Below, piece after piece: positions 52,561-61,070 of a DNA stretch of 64,000 nt. Numbering within the stretch: the stretch's first letter is position 1; every line of letters starts with the position of its first letter. Source of the stretch: Anaerolineales bacterium (lineage in GTDB: Bacteria > Chloroflexota > Anaerolineae > Anaerolineales > Villigracilaceae); NCBI GenBank assembly GCA_030680795.1, contig JAUXUL010000027.1, positions 1 to 64,000 of the forward strand. Reading direction: 5' to 3'. The notes beneath the pieces were generated by a model, which worked only from the letters and a program-made list of their open reading frames with translations, was not told the DNA's origin and searched no databases. A program made the position numbers and the translations under genes.

Positions 52561-53469
52561 ATGAATAGACCTCTCCGCGTCTTCCTCTGCCACTCCAGCA
52601 ATGACAAACCCTCCGTGCGCGAGTTGTATCAAAAACTGCGCAACGAAGCATGGATTCAACCCTGGTTGGACGAAGAAGAACTCTACCCAGGGCAGGATTG
52701 GAACATGGAGATCGAAAAAGCCGTTGAAGCCGCCGACGCGATCATCGTTTGCTTGACCAAAAATTCAATCAACAAAGAAGGCTATGTTCAACATGAATTA
52801 AGAATTGTGTTGGACTATGCCGATTACAAACCCGAGGGTACTTTATATATTATGCCCGTGCGTTTGGAAGAGTGTGAACCACCGCGCCGCTTGCGTGCAT
52901 GGCAGTATGCCGATTATTTTGAAGGTCAACATGAAAAGGCATTTCAAAGATTGTTGATAAGTTTGAAAAAACGCGCAGATTCGCTGGGCATACCATTGCC
53001 TTCTTCAAAAGTGGTAGTAAGTAAAAAGAAAGAAGTAACGCTTCCCAGGTTCTATCGCCGCGAAATCCATCTTGAATACAAGATAAATGCTGACGCAAAG
53101 GTAATAAATAATTATTTACTTCAACACTATACAAGTATTTCCCATGAGGTAAATTTTGATAAGTTGACCCTTTGTGTAGACGAAATTGAAGCATTTAATC
53201 CTACTGAGCATGATGTTTTTCAATACGGATTTATCGTAAAGGGACACTGCTCCAATGCAGTTCATGGATTTTTCTCTGTTGGTGAAGCAAGAATGACAGC
53301 AGACCCAAAACTGGAGTCAGTACCTGAGCTATTTGTTATTACTATTAGTCAAGGGCAAAAAGACGTCTCAATATTAAGTTTTGATACTGATGTTAAACAC
53401 GCTCATATGTTTACCACAGGACTCGTGAGGATGTTGAGCAAGGCGTTTTCTATTCGTAATATTTCATAA
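52561..53469 (+). CDS. TIR-domain protein with unknown C-terminal domain
   Basis: 302 residues. The TIR domain (1-145) has LRVFLCHSSNDKPSVRELYQ, WLDEEELYPGQDWNMEIEKA, ADAIIVCLTKNSINKEGYVQ and HELRIVLDYA, where Glu79 is the likely catalytic NADase residue. A basic linker (about 145-165, KVVVSKKKEVTLP) joins an unassigned domain (170-302) with VDEIEAFNPTEHDVFQYGFI and a hydrophobic end (TTGLVRMLSKAFSI). TIR proteins with sensor domains usually act in antiphage defence by depleting NAD. The gene is the only intact one of three copies of this 5' region. Confidence 0.85.
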   Translation: MNRPLRVFLCHSSNDKPSVRELYQKLRNEAWIQPWLDEEELYPGQDWNMEIEKAVEAADAIIVCLTKNSINKEGYVQHELRIVLDYADYKPEGTLYIMPVRLEECEPPRRLRAWQYADYFEGQHEKAFQRLLISLKKRADSLGIPLPSSKVVVSKKKEVTLPRFYRREIHLEYKINADAKVINNYLLQHYTSISHEVNFDKLTLCVDEIEAFNPTEHDVFQYGFIVKGHCSNAVHGFFSVGEARMTADPKLESVPELFVITISQGQKDVSILSFDTDVKHAHMFTTGLVRMLSKAFSIRNIS

Positions 53470-53545
53470 ACACTATTCCCTTGCTCACTTCCACTGGGGG
53501 AAGTAAACTAACCTGTAACCTTCAAACCTTCCAACTGGAGCCCCC

Positions 53546-54415
53546 ATGCACCTCAAAGGAATCTACGCCCCCATCGTCACCCCCTTCAACGCAGACGAAA
53601 GCATCAATTACCCCGTCCTCGAACAACTGATCGAATACCTGATCGCCAACAAGATCGCGGGACTCGTCCCAGGCGGCACGACGGGAGAAGTCTACGCCTT
53701 CACCGAAGCCGAACGGCTGGAGGTTTTCAAATTCGTCAAAGAGAAAGTGGACGGGCGGGTGACGCTCATTGCAGGCACGAACTCTGGCGCCACGCGCGAC
53801 GTGATCCGCTATTCGCTCGCCGCCGAAGGGATGGGCTACGACGCGCTCATGGTGGCTGTCCCACCGTATTCACGTCCGGACCAGCGGGAACTGCTCGCGC
53901 ATTATTCCGCCATCGCAGAAGCCGTCAAAATTCCCATCGTCCTCTACAACTTCCCCTGGCGCGCGGGCACCGAAGTCAGTTACGAAGTAATGGACAGTCT
54001 GGCAAAATACGATCACATCATCGGCATCAAAGAAGCCTCCAGCGACATGTCCCGCGTCTACGAGTTCCGCCTGCGTTACGGCGACCGCTATCAAATGATC
54101 TGCGGCAGCGACGACCAGGCGCTCGACTACTTCCTGTGGGGCACCACCAGTTGGATTGGCGGCGCCGCGTCGTGTGCGCCCCTCCAGCATCATCGCGTGC
54201 TCGAAGCCGCACTCGCAAACGACTTCGTGGTAGCCCGCAAGCACATGGAGGTACTCCTGCCCCTGCTCCGAAACATGGAAAGCAGCGGCTACACCCAAAA
54301 GGTCAAAGTCGGCTGTGAACTGCTGGGAATCCCCGTCGGAAATCCGCGCCAGCCGCTTCTACCACTGCTTGATGAAGATCGAAAAGAATTCGAACGCATC
54401 TTCAAAAGCATTTGA
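53546..54415 (+). CDS. DapA-family deaminase of hydroxyproline degradation
   Basis: 289 residues. DapA fold: [48 protein letters not shown] (Tyr) and [15 protein letters not shown] (Schiff-base Lys about residue 162). Next to a hydroxyproline 2-epimerase and a D-amino acid oxidase-type gene, it is likely the 1-pyrroline-4-hydroxy-2-carboxylate deaminase, which makes 2-oxoglutarate semialdehyde. An ordinary dihydrodipicolinate synthase or another aldolase is less likely from context. GGAG precedes the start. Confidence 0.8.
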   Translation: MHLKGIYAPIVTPFNADESINYPVLEQLIEYLIANKIAGLVPGGTTGEVYAFTEAERLEVFKFVKEKVDGRVTLIAGTNSGATRDVIRYSLAAEGMGYDALMVAVPPYSRPDQRELLAHYSAIAEAVKIPIVLYNFPWRAGTEVSYEVMDSLAKYDHIIGIKEASSDMSRVYEFRLRYGDRYQMICGSDDQALDYFLWGTTSWIGGAASCAPLQHHRVLEAALANDFVVARKHMEVLLPLLRNMESSGYTQKVKVGCELLGIPVGNPRQPLLPLLDEDRKEFERIFKSI

Positions 54416-54440
54416 CATTCATCTTTCATCCTTTCTTGAC

Positions 54441-55412
54441 ATGAAACGAATCCCCTTTTTAGATTCCCACACTGGCGGCGAACCCACCCGCCTGATAGAA
54501 ACGCCTCCCTTCGACCTCGGAACTGGTTCCGTTGCTGACAAATTATCCAGGCTGAAAAAAGACCACGACGACTTCCGCACCACGGTCCTCAACGAACCTC
54601 GCGGCTCAGATGTGCTCGTCGGCGCATTGCTCGTCGAACCAGCTGACCCAACCTGTCAGTTCGGAGTCGTCTTCTTCAACAACGTCGGCTACCTCGGCAT
54701 GTGCGGACACGGTACCATCGGTCTCATCGCATCACTGGCGTATCTGGGAAAAGTCCAACCAGGTGTGATTCGGGTGGAAACTCCTGTTGGGGTTGTCGAA
54801 GCAACTCTCCATCCGCTTAATCCCCCTCTCCCTGCGGGAGAGGAACTAGGGGTGAGGGTTTATCCAAATCGAGTCTCGGTTAAAAATATCCCCGCCTATC
54901 GTCATCTGACTCACATCCCTGTCACCGTAGATGGCAAAACCGTCCACGGTGACGTGGCGTGGGGCGGCAACTGGTTCTTCCTGTGCCACGATCACGGTAT
55001 GGATGTGAACATGGGCAACCTTGAAGCGCTGACCGAGTTCGCGTGGCGCGTACGCGAGCAGTTGACCGCGAACGGAATCACAGGTGCGAATGGCGCGGAG
55101 ATTGACCACGTCGAGTTATTCGCCTCCACACCCGACGCCGACAGCAAAAGTTTTGTCCTCTGCCCTGGCAACGCCTACGACCGCTCGCCATGTGGAACAG
55201 GCACCAGCGCAAAACTCGCCTGCTTATACGCTGATGGAAAATTAAGTGTGGGTCAAATATGGAAACAGCAAAGCGTCGTCGGCAGTATCTTCGAAGGCAG
55301 TGTGCAAGTGGACGGTGAAAATATTATCCCAACCATCACAGGCGAAGCATGGGTCATGGCAGAAGGTGTAATTCTGGTGGATGAACGAGATCCATTCGCA
55401 AACGGTATTTGA
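54441..55412 (+). CDS. 4-hydroxyproline 2-epimerase (proline racemase family)
   Basis: 323 residues from ATG 54441 (the longer frame from 54315 overlaps the previous gene). Both catalytic Cys are present: [15 protein letters not shown] and [16 protein letters not shown]. The start [16 protein letters not shown] is typical. It interconverts trans-4-hydroxy-L-proline and cis-4-hydroxy-D-proline without cofactor. Repeat F (54820-54858) is inserted in frame and encodes [14 protein letters not shown] between TLHPL and YPNRVSV, a loop between strands. Confidence 0.87.
   Translation: MKRIPFLDSHTGGEPTRLIETPPFDLGTGSVADKLSRLKKDHDDFRTTVLNEPRGSDVLVGALLVEPADPTCQFGVVFFNNVGYLGMCGHGTIGLIASLAYLGKVQPGVIRVETPVGVVEATLHPLNPPLPAGEELGVRVYPNRVSVKNIPAYRHLTHIPVTVDGKTVHGDVAWGGNWFFLCHDHGMDVNMGNLEALTEFAWRVREQLTANGITGANGAEIDHVELFASTPDADSKSFVLCPGNAYDRSPCGTGTSAKLACLYADGKLSVGQIWKQQSVVGSIFEGSVQVDGENIIPTITGEAWVMAEGVILVDERDPFANGI
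54820..54858. repeat. Palindromic repeat F inside the epimerase gene
   Basis: CCCCCTCTCC, loop CTGC, GGGAGAGG, then AACTAGGGGTGAGG. It is the same element as in thiQ (38502-38538), read one frame over. Length and arms are conserved, only the loop differs. Confidence 0.75.
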
Positions 55413-55413
55413 T

Positions 55414-55463
55414 CTTTGACCTTCGACCTTTGACTCATAACCGTCGAAGGTCGAAGGTCAAAA
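55414..55463. repeat. Inverted repeat between epimerase and oxidoreductase genes
   Basis: TTTGACCTTCGACCTTTGAC and its near complement GTCGAAGGTCGAAGGTCAAA are separated by about 9 bp. The arms match with one or two gaps. Probably another small palindromic element rather than a terminator, since the operon continues. Confidence 0.5.
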
Positions 55464-55479
55464 GTCTTGTGGAGACTCA

Positions 55480-56730
55480 ATGAATTCAAAACATGATGTA
55501 TTGATCATCGGCGGAGGACCCGTTGGATTAAGCTGCGCCTATTACCTTTTGAAATCTGGAAGAAAAGTAACCATCCTCGACGCAAAAGAAATCGGCAAAG
55601 GAAGCGGCTCGGGCAACGCAGGACATATCGTGCCGAGTCACATCATCCCGTTAGCCGCGCCTGGGGTGGTGACATCCGCACTCAAATGGATGCTCGACCC
55701 CGCGCACAGTCCTTTTGGTCTGAAGATCCGCCTTGACCCAAAATATATCTGGTGGTTGATCCAGTTTTCCGCGGCATGCAATGAAGCGAACGTCCAGCGC
55801 GCGCTGAAGCCGATGGAGAGTCTCGGTCAATTGAGCGCGGATAATTTTGCGAAAGTCATTGCCGAAGAAAAATTCGAATGTCATTATCGGCAGACGGGTT
55901 TCCTGAATTTATATAAAAATCAAAACGCCTTCGACGAAGGTCGGCACGAAGCGAAGTTCATGCAAAAACACGGCATCCCTGTGGAGGTGTACGACAAATC
56001 CAGAGTGGGTGAGGTTGAGCCAGCTGTGCGGGATGATGTCCTCGGCGGTGTGCATTTCACGGGCGACGCGCATCTCAACCCCTCCCTCTTCCTTCAATTG
56101 CTGGGCGAACGCCTGCGCGCGATGGGTGCGGAGGTGTTCGAGAATACGCCCGTCACGGGGTTTGAATCAGCGGAGGGAAAAATCAGGGTTGTAAAAACAA
56201 GCGTCGGCGAGTTTGAAGCGGAGCAGGTCATCCTTGCGGCGGGTGCGTGGTCTCCCATCGTCGCGCGTGATCTGCGGCTAAACATCCCCGTCCAGCCTGC
56301 GCGCGGATACAGCCTCACCGCGTCTGCCATCAAACACATGCCGCGCCAGGCGCTCATCCTTGGGGACCGCCGCGTGGCAGTTTCTCCATTTGGGGATCTT
56401 CTGCGGGTCACGGGTCGCCTCGAAGTGGGTGAGTTCAGCACAACACCCAACCCGCGCTGGATTCAACGGCTGGAAAATTTTGCCCGCGAATATATTCAAC
56501 TGGATGAAATACTGGACATCAAGGAAACCTGGGCTGGCTTGCGCCCCGTGACGCCCGACGGAATACCGATCATCGGATACTCACCAAACCACACAAATTT
56601 GATCCTTGCCACAGGTCACGCGATGCTAGGATTGTCGCTCGGACCTGGCACAGGTCAGGTCGTGGCGGAGTTGGTCAATGGAAAAGAGACGGCGTTTGAT
56701 TTACGTCCTCTGCGGGTGGAGAGGTACTAG
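55480..56730 (+). CDS. FAD-dependent D-amino acid dehydrogenase (D-hydroxyproline type)
   Basis: 416 residues. FAD-binding VLIIGGGPVGLSCAYYLLKS at the start, GSGSGNAGHIVPSHIIPLA (DadA-like), PRQALILGDRRVAVSPFGDL and WAGLRPVTPDGIPIIGYSPN near the end. DadA family. Behind the hydroxyproline epimerase it most likely oxidises cis-4-hydroxy-D-proline to 1-pyrroline-4-hydroxy-2-carboxylate, the substrate of the DapA-like enzyme encoded two genes upstream. GTGGAGAC precedes the ATG. Confidence 0.85.
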   Translation: MNSKHDVLIIGGGPVGLSCAYYLLKSGRKVTILDAKEIGKGSGSGNAGHIVPSHIIPLAAPGVVTSALKWMLDPAHSPFGLKIRLDPKYIWWLIQFSAACNEANVQRALKPMESLGQLSADNFAKVIAEEKFECHYRQTGFLNLYKNQNAFDEGRHEAKFMQKHGIPVEVYDKSRVGEVEPAVRDDVLGGVHFTGDAHLNPSLFLQLLGERLRAMGAEVFENTPVTGFESAEGKIRVVKTSVGEFEAEQVILAAGAWSPIVARDLRLNIPVQPARGYSLTASAIKHMPRQALILGDRRVAVSPFGDLLRVTGRLEVGEFSTTPNPRWIQRLENFAREYIQLDEILDIKETWAGLRPVTPDGIPIIGYSPNHTNLILATGHAMLGLSLGPGTGQVVAELVNGKETAFDLRPLRVERY

Positions 56731-56793
56731 CAGAAAGTATCAGGGTGGGTGCATAATTGCAGTGCAAAAGATTAGTGCAAAGGAGGGTGTTTT

Positions 56794-57078
56794 ATGCGCG
56801 TTGTAAAAGAGAGATTAAATTTATACATTACAAAATCCCTAATGGATGACTTGCGTCACGCCATCCCTGCTCGTGAACGTACCCGCTTTGTAGAGGAGAT
56901 TTTGGCGCGCGAATTGCGCCGCCGAAAATTGCTTGAAGTCATTAAGTCATCTTATGGCGCCTGGAAAGATGAAAATCATCAGGATATGATGACAGGCGAA
57001 GAAATTGACCGTTGGATTGAAGAACAACGCACATTAGGCGCGCGTGATTTGTCTAAGGAATGGGGACAAAATGAGTGA
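56794..57078 (+). CDS. VapB-like antitoxin
   Basis: 94 residues. The first part RLNLYITKSLMDDLRHAIPA with RTRFVEEILARELRRRKL looks like a ribbon-helix-helix DNA-binding domain. The rest is acidic and helical (DRWIEEQRTLGARDLSKEWG), suited to block a PIN toxin. Three GTGCA(A/T)A repeats upstream (56747-56784) may form its operator. It overlaps the next gene by 8 bp. AAAGGAGG precedes the ATG. Confidence 0.75.
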   Translation: MRVVKERLNLYITKSLMDDLRHAIPARERTRFVEEILARELRRRKLLEVIKSSYGAWKDENHQDMMTGEEIDRWIEEQRTLGARDLSKEWGQNE

Positions 57079-57553
57079 CCATCTTTTTGACACCAATATA
57101 TTAATTCGCTATTTGCTGAAGACATCGGGTTATCGTGATTTGTTGCAAACAATAGGCTCAAAGGGCTAGACTTATTTTTCTGTGATGACGCGCCTTGAAA
57201 TCGTGCGGGGTATGCAGGAACGCGAGCGCAAGGAAACATTTGACTTGCTCGACTCTCTTGAAACGATACCCATGACCATCGAAGTTGCGGATATCGCTGG
57301 AGAGTTAATTCGTTCCTGGCGCGCTCACGGAATAAGCCTGGGAGATACAGACGCAATTATTACCTGCACGGCTTTAAACCAGGAACTTGCCTTTGTGACA
57401 ACCAGTGCCAAACATTTTCCCATGCCTGATTTGGTTGTGTATAAGGCTGATGAAAACGGCAAGTTAACCTTGCGGGAATCACCACTGATAACTGATTACC
57501 TACCTCCCTTTGACCCCTTCCCTCCTCTTCATTTTCATCACAGTCTTCGTTGA
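57071..57553 (+). pseudogene. PIN-domain toxin with an in-frame TAG
   Basis: The frame starts MSDHLFDTNILIRYLLKTSG (first PIN Asp) and meets TAG at 57167-57169 after LLQTIGSKG. It then continues in the same frame: TYFSVMTRLEIVRGMQERER, GISLGDTDAIITCTALNQEL and FVTTSAKHFP, giving the remaining PIN acids. No frameshift is needed. The reading frame runs on past the usual PIN end and into the MFS gene. Loss of function by one nonsense mutation is the simplest reading. Confidence 0.78.
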
Positions 57554-58685
57554 CTTACTTGGCTACGGTATCATGCTGCCGTTGCTGTCTTTCTTCGTGC
57601 AGGCACAGGGTGGCGGCGCGGTGATTGCGGTCGCGTTGAGTTCGTTGTATGCCTCCGCGCAATTGTTTGCAGGGCCTGTGCTTGGCGCGCTCTCTGATCG
57701 CTTCGGGCGCAGACCTGTTTTATTAATATGTCTGCTTGGTACCTCGTTGGGATACCACATGCTCGGGTTGGCGGATTCGCTTCCTCTGATCTATCTAGCC
57801 GTGTTCATAAACGGATTAACAGGCGCGAACCTCACCACTGCTTATGCTTATATCGCAGATGTAACCACTTCCGAGAATCGCGCGCGCAGTATGGGCATGG
57901 TCGGTGCGGCGTTTGGGTTGGGATTAATGGCTGGGCCAGCATTGGGCGGATTATTAAGCAGATACGGGTTATCCGTTCCCGCCTTTACGGCTTCTGCGAT
58001 TGCGTTGAGCAATGTCATCTTCGGTTTTTTTGTCTAGCCAGAATCACTTCCACCTGAAAAACGCGAGATCAAACCTGTTTCACAGATGTTCAATTGGGGA
58101 AAACAAATTATCAGTCTCTTGCGACAGGCGAACATCCAATAATTCTTAGCCGCACTCTTTCTGCTTAACCTCGCCTTCGCGGGCTTGCAGTCCAACTTCC
58201 CACTTTATTCCAACTACCGCTTTCATTGGACGCCATCTCAGAACAGCATCTTTTATCCTTATGTTGGCATTTGTGCGGTCTTCATTCAAGGATTTTTATT
58301 CGGAAAACTTCAACCGCGCTTTGGTGAACGCCGTCTCGTACATTTCGGTCTGACACTGATGGCAATTGGTTTGGCAGGTATGGCTCTTGCCAGTCAGTCC
58401 TGGATGTTATATCCCGCCGTGACCATCATTGCGCTTGGCACAGGCACAAGCATTCCATCATTGACTGCGCTGGTTTCGTTGCGCGTCTCTGAAAGCGGGC
58501 AGGGGCGTTTGATGGGCGGCACGCAAACTCTGCTTAGCCTCACCAATATCATTGGGCCCGCGCTGGCAGGCATTTCATTTGAAGTTATCGCCTTTCGCGC
58601 GCCGTATTGGCTGGGGAGCCTGCTTTCTGTTTTTGCTTTAACCGTTGCACATTCGGTGTTACGAGGAGGGCGAAGTCTTGATTGA
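57510..58685 (+). pseudogene. MFS transporter (TetA-like) with two in-frame stops
   Basis: The frame opens as FIFITVFVDLLGYGIMLPLL and LFAGPVLGALSDRFGRRPVL (motif A), with about 12 membrane segments over 391 codons. It is cut by TAG at 58035-58037 (after VIFGFFV, before PESLPPEKREIKP) and TAA at 58140-58142 (after RQANIQ, before FLAALFLLNL). Both are in the same frame and no indel is present. The family normally reads FVLPESL at the first site. The gene most likely no longer makes a transporter. Confidence 0.82.
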
Positions 58686-58690
58686 ATCTG

Positions 58691-59401
58691 TTAGAACTCT
58701 TTCAAAAAATCCCTCACACTTTTATCTGCTGGCTTCGCTTTAATATTCTTCGGCGTGCCCACCTGTCTTATTTCCCCGCCGATCACAACCGCCACGCGGT
58801 CGCCCATTTGCGCGGCTTCTTTTAAGTTATGTGTCACAATAATGGTTGTGCGATGATCGTGCGCTAAAAGTTTTGACAAGTCTCTCAACAATTGTGTGCG
58901 AGTCGGGGGATCAACAGCCGAGAACGGTTCATCCATTAACAGCAATTCTGGATCAAGGACAAATGCCCGCGCCAGACTCACTCTCTGCGCCTCGCCGCCT
59001 GACAACTGGCCTGCTCGCCGTCCGAGTAAATGACCCACGCCCATGGCCTTTGCCCACCTATTGACTTGCATATTAATTACGTCTTTATTTGCTTTGCGGA
59101 ATTTTAAGCCAAGCGCAATGTTATTCCGAACGGACATATCCATCAGCAGAGGGTCTTGAAAGACAAAGGCGATCTTTCTTCGATATTCAATGTCGTCCCA
59201 CTCTTTGAGAAGTTTTCCGTGGAATGTGATCTCGCCGCGCACAGGCTTGAGCAAATGCGCCAGCGCCAGCAGAAGAGTGCTTTTCCCCGCACCATTTGGA
59301 CCGACGACAGCCAGAGTTTCTCCTGGTTTGATTTCGAGCGCTGCGATCTTTAATGCATCATTTCCATTGCGTTGGATGAGGAGGTCTTTGATCGAAATCA
59401 T
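58691..59401 (-). CDS. tupC: Tungstate ABC transporter, ATP-binding protein
   Basis: 236 residues with VVGPNGAGKSTLLLALAHLL (Walker A), FVFQDPLLMD (Q-loop), LSGGEAQRVSLARAFVLD (signature), LLLMDEPFSAVD (Walker B) and IVTHNLKEAA. It overlaps the permease gene by 4 bp. The assignment to tungstate rests on the neighbouring TupA-like binding protein and on the AOR gene in the same window. Confidence 0.88.
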   Translation of the reverse strand: MISIKDLLIQRNGNDALKIAALEIKPGETLAVVGPNGAGKSTLLLALAHLLKPVRGEITFHGKLLKEWDDIEYRRKIAFVFQDPLLMDMSVRNNIALGLKFRKANKDVINMQVNRWAKAMGVGHLLGRRAGQLSGGEAQRVSLARAFVLDPELLLMDEPFSAVDPPTRTQLLRDLSKLLAHDHRTTIIVTHNLKEAAQMGDRVAVVIGGEIRQVGTPKNIKAKPADKSVRDFLKEF

Positions 59402-60039
59402 TTTTTGACCCCTCTTTGTTGAATGGTCGTCAGCCCAAGATTGATCAGATAAGTCAAGATGAGCAATAAAGCAGAGAGCGCGAGCGCGTTGTCAAATTCA
59501 CCTTTGGATGTTTCAAGGACAATGGCAGTGGTCAATACACGCGTCTGCCCCCGAATGTTCCCGCCCACCATCATGGATGCGCCTACTTCTGAAATGACAG
59601 AACCGAAGCCAGCCATCAGAGCCGCTAAAAGTGGCAGTCGTGCCTCACGCCACAGATACCAGACCATCTGTAGGCGTGAAGCGCCGAGTCCCAGTAATTG
59701 CTGTTGAAGCCGTGCATCCAATGATTCCAGCGCGGCAGCAGTGAGCCCCGTCACCACGGGCGCGGCGATGACCGTTTGTGCGATGACAATTGCCCAGGGC
59801 GTGTAGATCAGCCGTAAATCGCCGAGAGGTCCGCTTCGCCATAAAGACATGGCGACTACCAGACCCACCACCACGGGCGGCAACGCCATGCCTGTGTTGA
59901 TGATGCTTAAGATAAATGAGCGCCCGCGAAAATTGCCAAGCGCGAGCCAACTGCCGAGCGGCAAACCGATCAATAGGCTGATGAGGGTTGCAATAGTTGA
60001 GACTTGTAAGGAGAGAACCGTGATCTGGAAAATTTCCAT
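59398..60039 (-). CDS. tupB: Tungstate ABC transporter, permease
   Basis: 213 residues with five or six membrane segments and the EAA-type loop LQQQLLGLGASRLQMVWYLW. The end FGSVISEVGASMMVGGNIRG with VLTTAIVLETSKGEFDNALA is characteristic of TupB. The gene lies between the ATPase and the binding-protein genes. A short repeat of GTAAACAAGTAAACA type fills the 108-bp gap before tupA. Confidence 0.88.
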   Translation of the reverse strand: MEIFQITVLSLQVSTIATLISLLIGLPLGSWLALGNFRGRSFILSIINTGMALPPVVVGLVVAMSLWRSGPLGDLRLIYTPWAIVIAQTVIAAPVVTGLTAAALESLDARLQQQLLGLGASRLQMVWYLWREARLPLLAALMAGFGSVISEVGASMMVGGNIRGQTRVLTTAIVLETSKGEFDNALALSALLLILTYLINLGLTTIQQRGVKK

Positions 60040-60147
60040 GTTATGAAGTATACAGGGGAAAAAGTAAACAAGTAAACATCTCCAAAAGAAAAGTGCTCAT
60101 GCAAGCGTTGGCCTACTTGTGTACTTGTTTACTTGTGTATGTTTAAC

Positions 60148-61062
60148 CTACTGTGCATCTGGGAAAAACAACGGCTGGCCATATTCCTTCACGCCAAATT
60201 CAGCGATGACATTTTGAATTTCGGGTGTGGTCATAAATTTATAAAAAGCGAGCGCGCCATCGTAATTTATATTCGGCCATTTATGGGGGTTGACCGTGAT
60301 GACATGATATGGATTTTGCAACGGTGGGTCGCCTTCCAGAATAATGACCAGGTCAAGATTATTTTGTTGAGCAAGAAAGGTTCCGCGATCTGTGATCGTG
60401 TATGCATCCTTCTCTGATGCAATCGTCAATGTTGCGCCCATGCCCTGCCCAGATTCAAGATACCAGGCTTGTCCTTTCGGATCGAGCTCGGCTTTGACCC
60501 AAATATCCAATTCTTTCTTATGAGTGCCAGAGTCATCGCCGCGTGATATAAAAAGCGAGCCGGAGTGATAGATCATCTTTAAGGCATCAATCGCAGAAGC
60601 AGTTCCCTTAATTTGCACAGGATCTGATTCAGTCCCAACGATAATAAAGTCATTATGCATCACGGGCGCGCGGTCCTTGCCAAAACCTGCCTGCATAAAT
60701 GCTTCTTCGGATTTCGGCGCGTGGACAAGCAATACATCTGCATTGCCTTCTTCGCCCATCCTCAAGGCCTGACCTGTCCCCACCGCCACTGTCTGGACCG
60801 TGTAGCCTGTCTCTGCCTCGAAGAGCGGAACCAACACATCCAGTAGACCTGAATCCTGTGTGGATGTGGTTGTGGCGAGTATGATATTTGAATTCGCAGG
60901 GGCAGCAGCAGGAACTTTGGTCAGTGACTCAGTTGCGGGTGCATCTGTCCTTTTTGGGGATGATACAGCGGAAGGTTGATTGGCAACAAGCTTTGCAGAG
61001 GAGTTGCATGCCGCGACCAAAAGGCTCAAAATAAAAAGTAAGACAAAAAGAGATTTATTCAT
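60148..61062 (-). CDS. tupA: Tungstate-binding lipoprotein
   Basis: 304 residues with a lipoprotein signal (LLVAACNSS) and a Thr/Pro linker. ILATTTSTQDSGLLDVLVPL is the oxyanion-binding motif of TupA/WtpA-like proteins, followed by VAVGTGQALRMGEEGNADVL, DFIIVGTESDP, ISRGDDSGTHKKELDIW and GMGATLTIASEKDAYTITDR. It captures tungstate outside the membrane and hands it to the permease. Confidence 0.9.
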   Translation of the reverse strand: MNKSLFVLLFILSLLVAACNSSAKLVANQPSAVSSPKRTDAPATESLTKVPAAAPANSNIILATTTSTQDSGLLDVLVPLFEAETGYTVQTVAVGTGQALRMGEEGNADVLLVHAPKSEEAFMQAGFGKDRAPVMHNDFIIVGTESDPVQIKGTASAIDALKMIYHSGSLFISRGDDSGTHKKELDIWVKAELDPKGQAWYLESGQGMGATLTIASEKDAYTITDRGTFLAQQNNLDLVIILEGDPPLQNPYHVITVNPHKWPNINYDGALAFYKFMTTPEIQNVIAEFGVKEYGQPLFFPDAQ

Positions 61063-61070
61063 TTTCTTTC

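Noticed and set aside
50783-53469. Integron-like cassette array
   Set aside because: The repeated segment is coding DNA of a TIR gene, not an attC-like hairpin, and no integrase is in the window. The layout is similar in spirit only.
57071-58685. Stop-codon recoding
   Set aside because: Many intact genes here end with TAG or TAA, and the three in-frame stops lie in one short region. Pseudogene decay is simpler.
60040-60147. Possible regulatory repeat between tupB and tupA
   Set aside because: The GTAAACAAGTAAAC-like runs are low in complexity and look like a small dispersed repeat. No terminator or promoter form is convincing.
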